From positions 1 to 64,000 of the forward strand of contig JAICGN010000009.1 in assembly GCA_025923075.1 (NCBI GenBank): a stretch of 64,000 nucleotides of DNA. The letters run 5' to 3'. Below are positions 17,316 to 26,727 of this stretch, piece by piece; the stretch's first letter is position 1, and each line of letters opens with the position of its first letter. The notes beneath the pieces are model-generated. The model did no database searches, was not told where the DNA came from, and saw only the letters and a program-made list of their open reading frames with translations. This DNA is from Chitinophagaceae bacterium. GTDB taxonomy: Bacteria > Bacteroidota > Bacteroidia > Chitinophagales > Chitinophagaceae. Both the position numbers and the translations under genes were made by a program.

Positions 17316-18023
17316 ATGACCAAAGAGCAAGTGATGAAAGAACTTGAAAAGAAAGGTTCTGAATCGATAAGAAAAATTTTTCAGAATCATGGGAACAGTG
17401 AACCCATGTATGGTGTAAAGGTTGCTGATCTGAAAATAATTCAGAAAAAAGTAAAGAAAGATCATGAACTCTCAATGGAGCTCTATTCAACCGGTAACTA
17501 CGACGCCATGTACCTCGCCGGTCTTATTGCCGATGAATCAAAAATGAGCAGGAAAGATATTCAACAATGGGCCGAAAGATCGACAAGCAAGGGCATCAGT
17601 GAATACACCGTGGCATGGGTGGCAGCCGAAAGTGACTATGGCTGGGAACTGGGGATGAAGTGGATCGATTCGCCAAAGGAAAATATTGCTTCAACAGGGT
17701 GGAATACGTTATCAGGCGTTATTGCTATGAAACCCGATAATGAACTTAATATGGCGACAATTAAGAAACTGTTGCAGCGAATTGTGAAGAATATTCATGC
17801 TGCGCCTAATCGTGTTCGTTATACAATGAATGGCTTTGTGATCGGTGTTGGCGGCTATGTAAAAGAGCTAACGAAAGATGCCATTGAAATTGCAAGAAAA
17901 ATAGGAGATGTTTATGTTGATATGGAGGGAACAGCCTGTAAAGTTCCATCAGCTGCAGATTATATAAAAAAGATGGAAGCAAAAGGATATATTGGCAAGA
18001 AAAAGAAGACGGTGAAGTGTTGA
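17316..18023 (+). CDS. DNA alkylation repair protein (AlkD-like HEAT repeat)
   Basis: A 235-residue all-helical protein. VKVADLKIIQKKVKKDHELSMELYSTGNYDAMYLAG matches the AlkD/DUF1061-type family, and aromatic residues (WVAAESDYGWELG) lie where substrate-contacting residues sit. AlkD removes bulky alkylated bases. It shares a direction with the VOC gene and is convergent with the metallophosphoesterase. A few heptamer-like units follow it. Confidence 0.85.
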   Translation: MTKEQVMKELEKKGSESIRKIFQNHGNSEPMYGVKVADLKIIQKKVKKDHELSMELYSTGNYDAMYLAGLIADESKMSRKDIQQWAERSTSKGISEYTVAWVAAESDYGWELGMKWIDSPKENIASTGWNTLSGVIAMKPDNELNMATIKKLLQRIVKNIHAAPNRVRYTMNGFVIGVGGYVKELTKDAIEIARKIGDVYVDMEGTACKVPSAADYIKKMEAKGYIGKKKKTVKC

Positions 18024-18057
18024 TGAGATCATTAATTATTGTACGGCTTCTATCATG

Positions 18058-18085
18058 CATAATCTACAATTCGCAATTAGAGTAA
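18058..18085. repeat. Weak heptamer array
   Basis: Units CATAATC, TACAATT, CGCAATT and a poor fourth run at a 7-bp period. The metallophosphoesterase stop codon lies in it. This is the least certain of the heptamer loci. Confidence 0.35.
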
Positions 18086-19276
18086 TGCCTGCAATTTATC
18101 AAGCGAAATTTCCTCCAGCACTTCCCTGTTTTTGGCAAGACTCCATTTTACCAATGAGATCTTTTTATAAGTGATCTCTATGCCGGTGATATCACCATCG
18201 CGGAAGCAACAACAGCCGGAGTTGAAATAAGATGGTTTTATATCAAGATACTGCGCAGGGGTTGTTTTATAATCCCTGCCTCTTCTTTTTATTTCCTGCT
18301 CAATTTTGTTTGCTTCTTCGGAAAGATTAGCCTTGATCGCATCACCAAGTTTTTTATATAATCTTTCCGGGTGTGTCAGTGATTCAAAAACGGGTTGATG
18401 AGTGTGACCTGTGATCAACACCAGGTTTTTATATTTTGCTGACCATTCATACATAATGAGGTTGTGTGCTGTTTTTAGATCTTCATCGTAAGCCGGTGTA
18501 TTGAAATTTATCCGTAAATAAGATTGCAGTGGCGCCCAGATATTTGACACAAAAAATTTACTGAACCAGTTGCCATCACTGCTGGCATCGCCCTGGTGAC
18601 CATGTGTGAGGAAAATGGTCAAGGGGCAATCGGCAGTTGGCAAAGCTTCATTATCTGCACTTGAACTTTTTTTGAGAAACGAAAAGGGATCAGTACGTGC
18701 GTTCTTGCCCGGATTGTTTTTTATCGATTGATTAAAGCTTTTTTTATTTTCATCGTCTACTTCAAGAATAACCCCTTCAAAGACACGAAGTTTCTTTCCG
18801 TAAATTGTTTTTAACTGCTGCATTGCCATGGGGCTGTTGTCCCAATAAAGATCATGATTGCCAAAAATTTTAAAAAACCTGTCCCGTAAAACAAATTTTT
18901 TTTCAGCTTCGAAGGTTTGGGAGTTATTTTTTTTTACACTAGCCAGAGTGTTTTCCCAAAGCTCTTCGCAATCTCCCAGACTTATAAGCTGGAATTTATG
19001 ATTAAAATAATGATCAAGAGCAATCAGGTAGCTGCCTTCAGCTTTCATAAAATCATCAGCGCCGTTCTTTGCGCCGCGATGATGATCGGAAAAAACAATA
19101 ATGCGGCTATTCTCCTTGAGTGTAAGGATGATTCCTTTCTTTCCCGGTTCCTCCTTTATATTTCTGAATAAATCTGACAAGGCTTTGAATATTCTTGATC
19201 GCTCCGGACGGGAAGTAAATTTTCTTGAGAACCACAAAATTGGTTTCAATAAGAGCATTTGGACAAGCCGGCGCAT
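18077..19276 (-). CDS. Calcineurin-like metallophosphoesterase
   Basis: A 399-residue protein with the full metallophosphoesterase motif set: FSDHHRG, SLGDCEELWEN, FGNHDLYWD, LTHGHQGD and ITGHTHQPVF. The N-terminal basic and hydrophobic segment suggests membrane association. The substrate is unknown; size and motif spacing recall Bacteroidota proteins annotated only as metallophosphoesterase. Confidence 0.9.
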   Translation of the reverse strand: MRRLVQMLLLKPILWFSRKFTSRPERSRIFKALSDLFRNIKEEPGKKGIILTLKENSRIIVFSDHHRGAKNGADDFMKAEGSYLIALDHYFNHKFQLISLGDCEELWENTLASVKKNNSQTFEAEKKFVLRDRFFKIFGNHDLYWDNSPMAMQQLKTIYGKKLRVFEGVILEVDDENKKSFNQSIKNNPGKNARTDPFSFLKKSSSADNEALPTADCPLTIFLTHGHQGDASSDGNWFSKFFVSNIWAPLQSYLRINFNTPAYDEDLKTAHNLIMYEWSAKYKNLVLITGHTHQPVFESLTHPERLYKKLGDAIKANLSEEANKIEQEIKRRGRDYKTTPAQYLDIKPSYFNSGCCCFRDGDITGIEITYKKISLVKWSLAKNREVLEEISLDKLQALL

Positions 19277-19415
19277 AAGGTAATTGATTATGATGATTAG
19301 CGATAAGCACCCTGAAGAGTGCGACGCAACATAAGCTAAATAGATGTAACGACGCCTGGAATAAAAAATAAATTACGTCGATAATTTCTTCATTCTCTAT
19401 TGGGCTTTTCAACCT

Positions 19416-19450
19416 AAGTCTCTCCGCCTCGGGCGGAGGACAGGGGGGGT
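19416..19450 (+). repeat. Dispersed palindromic repeat next to ridA
   Basis: AAGTCTCTCCGCC, a 4-nt spacer, GCGGAGGA, then a seven-G run. It shares three blocks with the copy inside the radical SAM gene (1758-1800, opposite strand) and abuts the ridA stop codon. A short hairpin GCAC/GTGC about 100 bp to the left may be another degraded copy. Confidence 0.8.
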
Positions 19451-19830
19451 CATTTTACAGCAATCATACTGATCTCCACATTCACAAATTTTGGCAATGC
19501 TGAAACCTGGACTGTCTCTCTTGCAGGAAATATATCAGCAAAGTATTTTCCATACACTTCATTAATTTCAGAGAAACGATTCATATCGGTTATAAATATT
19601 GTTGTCTTTACCACATTATGAAAACCCATATCTGATGCGGTAAGGATAGCGCGGAGATTGTGCATCACCTGGTGAGTTTCTTCCTGTATATCCTGTTTCT
19701 TTAATGTGCCGGTATCCGGATCAATGCAGATCTGTCCGGAAATAAAAAGTATATCGCCGGCAAGTATTGCCTGGTTGTATGGCCCTATAGGGGCCGGTGC
19801 GGTTGGTGTATTAATTATCTGTTTCTCCAT
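19450..19830 (-). CDS. ridA: RidA family enamine/imine deaminase
   Basis: A 126-residue protein with APIGPYNQAI, FISGQICIDP and the active-site Arg in ARETVQV followed by NVEISMIAVK. RidA hydrolyses reactive 2-aminoacrylate-type enamines made by PLP enzymes. It is a single gene, divergent from the next gene. Confidence 0.95.
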   Translation of the reverse strand: MEKQIINTPTAPAPIGPYNQAILAGDILFISGQICIDPDTGTLKKQDIQEETHQVMHNLRAILTASDMGFHNVVKTTIFITDMNRFSEINEVYGKYFADIFPARETVQVSALPKFVNVEISMIAVK

Positions 19831-19889
19831 TTATCTCATTTAAGGATAACGAATTTAGGTTTATGCCCTTTCTTTGCAAAAAATAATGT

Positions 19890-20522
19890 ATGAGGTTGGT
19901 GGTATTTGCTAATGAACAACAAAGGGAAGAGCTTTTATCTGCAGGAATTAATGATAATTGTAAAATTGACTGGATAACTTCTTCAAAAGACTTCTCATTA
20001 TATCCGGATGCCGATGCAATAATGGATCTGTTATTTGAAGAAAATAAATATGATGTCGTTCATTTAAAAAGTTTTCTACGAAAAATCATTTTTGTTAATT
20101 CGATCGCTAAAACTATTTCAGAAATTGATTTGCCTTTTATTCGTATAAATGCATGGCCGGGTTTTTTGAAAAGAAATATCGCAGAAGTGGCATGCCGGAA
20201 TGAAACAAATAAGAAAGATGCGGAAAAAATCTTGAGTTTATTGAATAAAAAAACAGAGTGGGTTCCTGATATAAAGGGCTTTATTTCGGTAAGAGTTGTG
20301 AGTATGATCATTAATGAAGCCTGGTTTGCTTTGGAAGAAAATGTAAGCACAAAAGAAGAGATCGATATTGCAATGAAACTGGGAACAAATTATCCCTACG
20401 GGCCGTTTGAATGGGGCAAAAAAATCGGGTTAAAGAATATTGCAAATCTTCTCCGTGAGTTAAGCTTAACTGAAAAAAGATACCTGCCGGCAACGCTATT
20501 GATAAAAGAAGCGGAAAAATAA
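19890..20522 (+). CDS. 3-hydroxyacyl-CoA dehydrogenase C-terminal-domain protein with degenerate N-terminus
   Basis: Residues about 105-200 match the C-terminal helical domain of 3-hydroxyacyl-CoA dehydrogenase (KGFISVRVVSMIINEAW, EIDIAMKLGTNYPYGPFEW). Residues 1-100 occupy the Rossmann position and retain a PFIRINAWPG strand, but have no GxGxxG and no catalytic His in the usual HFFNP setting. The protein is 210 residues against about 280-300 for the enzyme, so NAD-dependent activity is doubtful. Its stop TAA is directly followed by the ATG of tsaB. Confidence 0.75.
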   Translation: MRLVVFANEQQREELLSAGINDNCKIDWITSSKDFSLYPDADAIMDLLFEENKYDVVHLKSFLRKIIFVNSIAKTISEIDLPFIRINAWPGFLKRNIAEVACRNETNKKDAEKILSLLNKKTEWVPDIKGFISVRVVSMIINEAWFALEENVSTKEEIDIAMKLGTNYPYGPFEWGKKIGLKNIANLLRELSLTEKRYLPATLLIKEAEK

Positions 20523-21185
20523 ATGGCACTCATATTAAATATCGACACAGCTATTGATTCTGCCTCTGTGTGTCTTGCCAAAGATGCTGAAGTTTTGTCG
20601 ATCGTTAAAAACGAAAAGCAAAAAGATCATGCTGCATGGCTGCACCTTGCTATCAAAGAAGTTTTTGAGAAAAATTCGCTGGAACTAAAAACGATCGATG
20701 CAACTGCCGTAACGGGTGGGCCAGGCTCCTACACTGGTTTAAGAATTGGAATGGCAACGGTCAAAGGAATTTGTTATGCATTGGCTAAGCCAATGATCGT
20801 TTTGAATACGTTGGAGGTGATGGCCAATGCTGCAAAAAATGAAGACGCTGATTTGCTATGCCCGATGATCGACGCAAGACGCATGGAGGTTTTTACAGCG
20901 ATGTATTCAAAAGATTTACAAACAATAAAAAAACCAGCCGCCATTACATTGAATGAAAAAAGCTTTGACGAAGAGTTATCAAAACACAGCATCTGTTTTT
21001 TTGGAAATGGGAGTAATAAGTTTCGATCAATCAAAAAAAATAAAAACGCTCTTTTTATTTTAATCGATACAGATGCTTCATACATGGTTTCATTATCAGA
21101 AGATAAATTCAGACAAAAAGAATTTGCTGAACTTGCTTATGCTGAACCTTTATACCTGAAAGAATTTTATACGCCGGCGAAATGA
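20523..21185 (+). CDS. tsaB: tRNA threonylcarbamoyladenosine biosynthesis protein TsaB
   Basis: A 220-residue ASKHA-fold protein: ILNIDTAIDSASVCLA at the N-terminus and VTGGPGSYTGLRIGMATVKG, the TsaB signature. With TsaD and TsaE it makes the t6A modification of ANN-decoding tRNAs. The start abuts the stop of the upstream gene, so translation is probably coupled. Confidence 0.95.
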   Translation: MALILNIDTAIDSASVCLAKDAEVLSIVKNEKQKDHAAWLHLAIKEVFEKNSLELKTIDATAVTGGPGSYTGLRIGMATVKGICYALAKPMIVLNTLEVMANAAKNEDADLLCPMIDARRMEVFTAMYSKDLQTIKKPAAITLNEKSFDEELSKHSICFFGNGSNKFRSIKKNKNALFILIDTDASYMVSLSEDKFRQKEFAELAYAEPLYLKEFYTPAK

Positions 21186-21200
21186 TCTTTTACTAAATGT

Positions 21201-21208
21201 TACTTTTG
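21201..21208 (+). promoter_or_regulatory. -7 element upstream of the ArsR-type regulator
   Basis: TACTTTTG matches TAnnTTTG and lies 29 nt before the ATG at 21238. Confidence 0.45.
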
Positions 21209-21237
21209 ATCATCCTAACACCAACCAACAACTTGTC

Positions 21238-21576
21238 ATGAATAGCTATTCTCTTACTATCATCCCGGCAACACCATCGGAACCCGAGTTGAAAATTGAT
21301 ACACTTGACATCAAGAAAGCTGCTATAATCCTGAGGTCTGTTAATCATAAATTGCGGCAAGTAATTTTAAGATATATCGGTGAGAAAGAAAGAGTGACCG
21401 TAACCGAAATTTTCGAACATTTACTCCTTGAGCAGGCAGTGGCATCCCAACAACTTGCTATTTTAAGAAGAACGGGCTTTGTAAAAACAAAACGCGAAGG
21501 AAAATTTATTTATTATTCAGTAAACAGGCAAAGATTGCTGGATCTCAATAAGTTTGTCAGTGAATTGCTTGAATAG
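21238..21576 (+). CDS. ArsR-family winged-helix regulator without cysteines
   Basis: A 112-residue protein with an ArsR-type helix-turn-helix (VTEIFEHLLLEQAVASQQLAILRRTG) and wing (KREGKFIYYSV). It contains no Cys, so it lacks the dithiol switch of BigR/SqrR and the thiolate metal sites of classical ArsR proteins. It sits 77 bp before the persulfide dioxygenase-rhodanese gene, the usual place for BigR, so it is a candidate regulator of that gene through some other signal. Confidence 0.85.
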   Translation: MNSYSLTIIPATPSEPELKIDTLDIKKAAIILRSVNHKLRQVILRYIGEKERVTVTEIFEHLLLEQAVASQQLAILRRTGFVKTKREGKFIYYSVNRQRLLDLNKFVSELLE

Positions 21577-21630
21577 CAAGTGATCCATGTTAATATTTTC
21601 ATTTACTTTCATGGCTTCTTTTATCTCAAT

Positions 21631-21638
21631 TATCTTTG
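21631..21638 (+). promoter_or_regulatory. -7 element upstream of the persulfide dioxygenase-like gene
   Basis: TATCTTTG matches TAnnTTTG and ends 15 nt before the ATG at 21654. The gene therefore has its own promoter separate from the regulator. Confidence 0.6.
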
Positions 21639-21653
21639 CATCAAATTTAAAAT

Positions 21654-23063
21654 ATGTATATAGAACAGTTATATACCGGTTGCCTGAGTGAAGCGGCTTA
21701 TTATATCGAAAGCGATGGCGAAGCTGCTATTATTGATCCGCTTCGTGATATTGATGAATACCTCCATTTGGCGAATGAACGCAAGAGCAAGATCAAATAT
21801 ATTTTTGAAACGCATTTTCATGCAGATTTTGTAAGTGGGCATATTGATCTCGGTAAGGTGACCGGCGCCCCAATCGTTTATGGGCCAAACACCGAAACAA
21901 AATTTCCAGTACATGTGGCTAAGGATGGTGAAAAATTTTCGGTCGGTAAGATTACGATTGAGGTGCTCCATACTCCTGGTCATACCCTTGAATCCTCGTG
22001 CTACTTGCTGAAAGATGAAAAAGGAAAAGATCATTGTGTATTTACAGGAGATACATTATTCGTTGGGGATGTGGGTCGCCCTGACCTTGCACAAAAGGGA
22101 GCTCATCTTACTATGCAGGATCTGGCTGGGATGATGTATGACAGTATTCATAATAAATTACTTCCGTTAGCAGATGACGTGATTGTTTATCCTGCTCATG
22201 GTGCAGGCAGCAGTTGCGGAAAGAATTTGGGCAAAGAGACTTTCAGTACTATCGGTGAGCAAAAGAAACATAACTACGCTTTGGAAGCCAAAACAAAAGA
22301 AGAATTTATAAAAGTTGTAACGGATGGCATAGTTGCCCCTCCGCAATATTTTCCTATCAATGCCCAAATAAATAAAGAAGGATATGAAAGTCTTGACGAA
22401 GTGCTGGAACAGGGATTAAAGGGATTTTCCGTTCATGAATTTAAGAACCTGATAAATGACGATGTTATCATTCTTGATACAAGAGCTGAAACAGAGTTTG
22501 TAAAAGGATTTGTACCCGGCGCAATAAATATCGGCTTGAATGGCCGGTTTGCCGAATGGGCCGGCAGCCTTTTGCCTTTTGATAAATCGATACTGCTTGT
22601 AACTGAGCCCGGAAAAGAAAAAGAAACAATCATACGATTAGCAAGAGTTGGTTTTGAAAAAATTGATGGCCATCTCAAAGGGGGCTTTGATACCTGGAAA
22701 GAAGCAGGTGAAAAAGTCGATATTATTGTTGAAGTCGAAGCTGATGAGCTTTTAATGGATCAGCAGTTTGACGAAAATCTTATCGTCCTTGATGTAAGAA
22801 AAGAAAATGAATTTGCAGAAGGTCATTTACCGGGTGCTGTTAACTTACCTCTTAATGAGATGATCGATCCGGGTACTATGGCAAATATTGAAGATGGACA
22901 TAATCTTTATGTGCATTGTGGAGGCGGCTATCGGAGTGTGATTGCGTGTTCATTATTAAAACGCCAGGGTATACATAATCTTCGCAATATCGCTGGTGGT
23001 TGGAATGCTATTAAAGAACAGGAAAAGGTTGAGATCGTGAAGGAAAAAAGTGTGCTTAATTAG
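21654..23063 (+). CDS. Persulfide dioxygenase-like MBL protein fused to two rhodanese domains
   Basis: A 469-residue protein. Residues 1-240 form a metallo-beta-lactamase-fold domain with ETHFHADFVSGH, HTPGHT and FTGDTLFVGDVGRPDL, as in ETHE1-type persulfide dioxygenases. Two rhodanese domains follow. The first (about 260-355) has no active-site Cys (LLVTEPGKEKE at the loop), and the second (about 370-460) has an intact VHCGGGYRS loop. The protein would oxidise persulfides and transfer sulfane sulfur. A cysteine-free ArsR-type regulator precedes it. Confidence 0.93.
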   Translation: MYIEQLYTGCLSEAAYYIESDGEAAIIDPLRDIDEYLHLANERKSKIKYIFETHFHADFVSGHIDLGKVTGAPIVYGPNTETKFPVHVAKDGEKFSVGKITIEVLHTPGHTLESSCYLLKDEKGKDHCVFTGDTLFVGDVGRPDLAQKGAHLTMQDLAGMMYDSIHNKLLPLADDVIVYPAHGAGSSCGKNLGKETFSTIGEQKKHNYALEAKTKEEFIKVVTDGIVAPPQYFPINAQINKEGYESLDEVLEQGLKGFSVHEFKNLINDDVIILDTRAETEFVKGFVPGAINIGLNGRFAEWAGSLLPFDKSILLVTEPGKEKETIIRLARVGFEKIDGHLKGGFDTWKEAGEKVDIIVEVEADELLMDQQFDENLIVLDVRKENEFAEGHLPGAVNLPLNEMIDPGTMANIEDGHNLYVHCGGGYRSVIACSLLKRQGIHNLRNIAGGWNAIKEQEKVEIVKEKSVLN

Positions 23064-23084
23064 TATTGCATTTGCATTTTAAAA

Positions 23085-23112
23085 AGCCGATCCTGCATCG
23101 GCTCTTTTATTT
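23085..23112 (+). terminator. Intrinsic terminator after the MBL-rhodanese gene
   Basis: AGCCGAT/ATCGGCT stem (23085-23091, 23097-23103) with a 5-nt loop, followed by C and a T-rich tract. Confidence 0.85.
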
Positions 23113-23296
23113 TCCTAATGAAAAGTTAACGCCCCTGATTTTAACCACTCGTCAAGTAGGAAATGCCATTCAACTAATTGATTCGGATTCCTTCTTCTTC
23201 TGCCATTATTTTTATTCTACGAATGTTTTAGTAACAAAAACATTTTAACGTGTAACAAATCGAGGTCTCAGTTCGTTTAGTTGTAACTGTATAACC

Positions 23297-25774
23297 ATGA
23301 ACCACAAAACCAACTTTGCTCTGGTGGGCATTTTATTTCTTTCCCTGGTTGTAAAGGCCCAGGCTCCTCCTCCTAAAGAATTACCCGCTAAAAGAACGAC
23401 GCAGGTCGTAAAGATTGATGGCTTACTTAATGACGCTGCATGGAAAGATGCCCCCCTCATGACTAATCTTGTTGAATTTCGTCCAAAGATGGGTGCTGTG
23501 GAGGCGCATGATGTTCGAACTGAGGCTTACCTGATGTATGATGATGAAGGAATCTATTTTGGTGGCTTTTGTTATGAAAGAACAAAAGACAGCATTGCAA
23601 GAGAACTATCAGGCCGCGATGGTTTTGGTGCTAATGATTATGTAGGGATCATTTTCGATACATATTATGACAAACTGAATGGCTTTGAATATTTTGTTAC
23701 TCCACTGAATGAACAATGGGATGCTAAAATGTCGCCCGGAGGGAATAATGGAGGCGAAGATTTTACATGGAATGCGGTATGGAAAAGCGGCGCCGTTATT
23801 CATGATAATGGATGGAGCTTTGAAATGTTCATTCCGTATTCTGCAATACGGTTTGGAAAAAAAGATGTACAAAACTGGGGAATGAATATCACGCGTCGTC
23901 GCAGGAAGACAGAACAACAATCGACATGGAATCCAGTTGATATAAATGTCAATGGCTTTCTTACACAGGAAGGTTTGTGGACAGGTATAACGAATATCAA
24001 ACCACCTTTACGTTTACAGTTCTCACCTTATTTCTCTGTATATGCAAATCATTATCCGCATAATAAACCCGGTCTGGAAAACACAACAACAAGCTTTAAT
24101 GGGGGCATGGATGTGAAATATGGAATCAACCAGGCTTTTACGCTGGATGTGACGTTGATCCCTGATTTTGGCCAGGTGCAAAGTGATAACCATGTATTGA
24201 ACCTCACTCCGTTTGAAGTAAAATACAATGAATACAGACCCTTCTTTACCGAAGGAACAGAATTATTCAGTAAAGGGAATCTATTTTACTCAAGAAGAAT
24301 TGGCGGCACTCCTATTCATCTATATGACGCGTATAGCGTTGCCGCACCCGATGAAACAGTGATCAAAAATCCAACGGAGTCAAAACTGATCAATGCTTCG
24401 AAAATATCAGGAAGAACACAAAAAGGCCTGGGTATTGGTGTTTTGAATGCCATTACAAAACCCCAATATGCAACTATCGAAGATGTGAATACAAAGGATC
24501 GCTGGAAATATGAGACGAACCCGCTGACCAATTATAATATTTTCGTGCTGAACCAAAGTTTAAAAAACAATTCAAGTGTATCACTTGTAAATACTAACGT
24601 ATGGAGAAGCGGAAATGATTATGATGCAAATGTAACTGCCGCACTTTTTGATTTTAATAATAAGAAAAACATGTGGAATGTAGGCGGTAAAGCGGCAATA
24701 AGCAACCTCGTAGGTTATGAAACAAATGGTGATACAAAAACCGGTTACAATCAGCAACTATATTTTGGTAAAATTAGCGGCAGATTCAACTTTACTGTAT
24801 CGCAGGAACTAACAGATACAAAATTCAGCAGTAATGATCTTGGTTACTTTACGAATAATAATTTTCTTGATCATAATGCATGGGTTGGCTATCGGTGGAC
24901 GAAACCGAAGGGCTTTTATAATAGGATAGGAATAAATTTCAATGTCTATACAAGCCATTTATTTACGCCTATCGGTAGTATTGATCAAAAATATCAACGC
25001 TCAAATTTTAATTTCAATGGTCATGTTCAAACCAAAAAATTATTATGGTTTGGAAGTTTTTGGAATTATACACCCTATCAAAATGATTTTTATGAACCCC
25101 GCACAACAGGATGGTTTTTCCGAAGAGGTTCAAGTTTATCCGGCGGAGCATGGTTTGAGACGAATTATTCAAAAAAATATTCGGGGTTTTCAGAGCTGGC
25201 AGTTCGAAATTATTTCAACTTCTACGACCAGCTAAATATAGATTGGATACTTGGACATACTTATCGTTTTAGCAACAAGTTTTCCCTGAATCACCGGTTG
25301 GGGTTGAACCCACGTTTCAATAACATAGGCTATACATGGTCTGATAATACACAGATCATCTTTGCAAGAAGAGGTGTAAAAACGGTAGAAAATACCTTAA
25401 CGGCTAAATATAATTTCACGAACATGATGGGTATAAATCTTCGTATCCGTCATTATTATAGCAGTGTCGATAATAAAGAATTTTTTACACTACAGCAAAG
25501 TGATGGTTCGCTAAAGCCCAATTCCACATTTACGACAAACACTGATCAAAATGTAAACTTCTTTAATCTCGATATGGTCTACACCTGGCAATTTGCTCCC
25601 GGGAGTTTTATAAATGTGGTGTGGAAAAACGCCGTGTTTGACTATACCGATGTAGTAGAAGAAAGCTATTTCAAGAACTTCGGCAATACCATGGAAGCCG
25701 ATCAGAATAATAATATTTCACTTAAAGTGATTTACTTCCTGGATTATCTCCAGTTGAAAAAGAAAAAGACTTAA
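23297..25774 (+). CDS. DUF5916 protein with CBM9-like N-terminal domain, outer-membrane barrel
   Basis: An 825-residue exported protein: signal peptide to about residue 22 (LSLVVKAQA), then a CBM9-like beta-sandwich (VKIDGLLNDAAWKDAP, YDDEGIYFGGFCYE) to about residue 230. The rest is DUF5916, rich in alternating aromatic strands that suggest a large beta-barrel. Ligand and function are unknown. The 230-bp region upstream shows no clear TAnnTTTG. Confidence 0.87.
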   Translation: MNHKTNFALVGILFLSLVVKAQAPPPKELPAKRTTQVVKIDGLLNDAAWKDAPLMTNLVEFRPKMGAVEAHDVRTEAYLMYDDEGIYFGGFCYERTKDSIARELSGRDGFGANDYVGIIFDTYYDKLNGFEYFVTPLNEQWDAKMSPGGNNGGEDFTWNAVWKSGAVIHDNGWSFEMFIPYSAIRFGKKDVQNWGMNITRRRRKTEQQSTWNPVDINVNGFLTQEGLWTGITNIKPPLRLQFSPYFSVYANHYPHNKPGLENTTTSFNGGMDVKYGINQAFTLDVTLIPDFGQVQSDNHVLNLTPFEVKYNEYRPFFTEGTELFSKGNLFYSRRIGGTPIHLYDAYSVAAPDETVIKNPTESKLINASKISGRTQKGLGIGVLNAITKPQYATIEDVNTKDRWKYETNPLTNYNIFVLNQSLKNNSSVSLVNTNVWRSGNDYDANVTAALFDFNNKKNMWNVGGKAAISNLVGYETNGDTKTGYNQQLYFGKISGRFNFTVSQELTDTKFSSNDLGYFTNNNFLDHNAWVGYRWTKPKGFYNRIGINFNVYTSHLFTPIGSIDQKYQRSNFNFNGHVQTKKLLWFGSFWNYTPYQNDFYEPRTTGWFFRRGSSLSGGAWFETNYSKKYSGFSELAVRNYFNFYDQLNIDWILGHTYRFSNKFSLNHRLGLNPRFNNIGYTWSDNTQIIFARRGVKTVENTLTAKYNFTNMMGINLRIRHYYSSVDNKEFFTLQQSDGSLKPNSTFTTNTDQNVNFFNLDMVYTWQFAPGSFINVVWKNAVFDYTDVVEESYFKNFGNTMEADQNNNISLKVIYFLDYLQLKKKKT

Positions 25775-25806
25775 AACTGAGTAGTTTTGTGTAGTGATGA
25801 AAAACG

Positions 25807-25836
25807 GCCCCTGCTTTCTAGCGGGGGCTCTTTTAT
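25807..25836. terminator. Bidirectional intrinsic terminator
   Basis: GCCCCTGC/GCGGGGGC stem (25807-25814, 25821-25828, one G-U pair) with T-rich sequence on the right and A-rich on the left. It lies between the convergent DUF5916 and acyltransferase genes. Confidence 0.85.
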
Positions 25837-26711
25837 TTAATTATTTGGCCATACTCCGGTTTCCAACTCCATTTCCAGCGACGGTGGCTCCACAGCCACA
25901 TATCGGGATATTGCCGGATAACTTCCTCCAGGTAAACCACAAATTTTTCCGTCAGCTCCTGCCCCGTGAATGCAGCTGGATCTTCTGTTGCAAGTTCAAA
26001 AACGGCTTCATAGAATCCACGTCGTGGTTTATGGATAAATGCAAACACAACTGCGGTATCATTTAACATAGCGCCCTTGGCGGGTCCTTTTAAAAACGCT
26101 GTTGGTATGTTAAAAAAATTAAACCACCATGCATTCGCGGGATCTCCCGGGCTTTGATCAGCTATCAAACCAAGTAAGTATTGCTTATTTCTATAGGGTA
26201 AAAATTCTTCCCGCATAGAGGTAGCACGTAAAAAAATGGCACCATTACGGGTTCGTAACTTATAAAATAATCTTTCGAAAATTTTATTTGTTATCGGCAT
26301 ATAGACAGCCAAAAAATTGAATGTGGTGTAATTTGTCAATATTGAGTTGCCCCATTCCCAGTTAAAATTATGACCGAGGTGCACCTGTACACTTTTACCT
26401 TTTTGTTCAAGACTCTGGATCAATTCCCAGTTTGCCGTAAACCGCCTGGCAATAAACTTATTTGACACAGATATCATCTTGATCGTCTCCAAAAACATAT
26501 CAGTAAGGTTCTTATAGAATTTTTTTGCAATAGCTATTCTTTCCCTTTCTGTTTTTTCAGGAAAAGCCTGCAGCAGGTTTCCCATGACAACTTCCTTTCG
26601 GTACCCCATAACATAATACAAGACGAAATAAATAAAATCAGAAATCAGGTAAAGGAGCGACAATGGCAATAAGGAGATCAAATAAAGAAATCCGTAAACG
26701 AGATAGTACAT
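25833..26711 (-). CDS. LpxL/HtrB-type lysophospholipid acyltransferase
   Basis: About 292 residues starting at MYYLVYGFLYLISLLP, a membrane anchor. HLGHNFNWEWG provides the HX4(D/E) catalytic motif and IADQSPG the second conserved block, as in late acyltransferases of lipid A biosynthesis. The open frame continues upstream to 26762, but that stretch is a dispersed repeat (26728-26746), so the internal ATG is preferred. Confidence 0.88.
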   Translation of the reverse strand: MYYLVYGFLYLISLLPLSLLYLISDFIYFVLYYVMGYRKEVVMGNLLQAFPEKTERERIAIAKKFYKNLTDMFLETIKMISVSNKFIARRFTANWELIQSLEQKGKSVQVHLGHNFNWEWGNSILTNYTTFNFLAVYMPITNKIFERLFYKLRTRNGAIFLRATSMREEFLPYRNKQYLLGLIADQSPGDPANAWWFNFFNIPTAFLKGPAKGAMLNDTAVVFAFIHKPRRGFYEAVFELATEDPAAFTGQELTEKFVVYLEEVIRQYPDMWLWSHRRWKWSWKPEYGQIIK

Positions 26712-26727
26712 GAGCAAAGATAAGAAC

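Noticed and set aside
19107-19412. Minus-strand frame upstream of the metallophosphoesterase
   Set aside because: It overlaps the metallophosphoesterase gene in another frame and has no recognisable domain.
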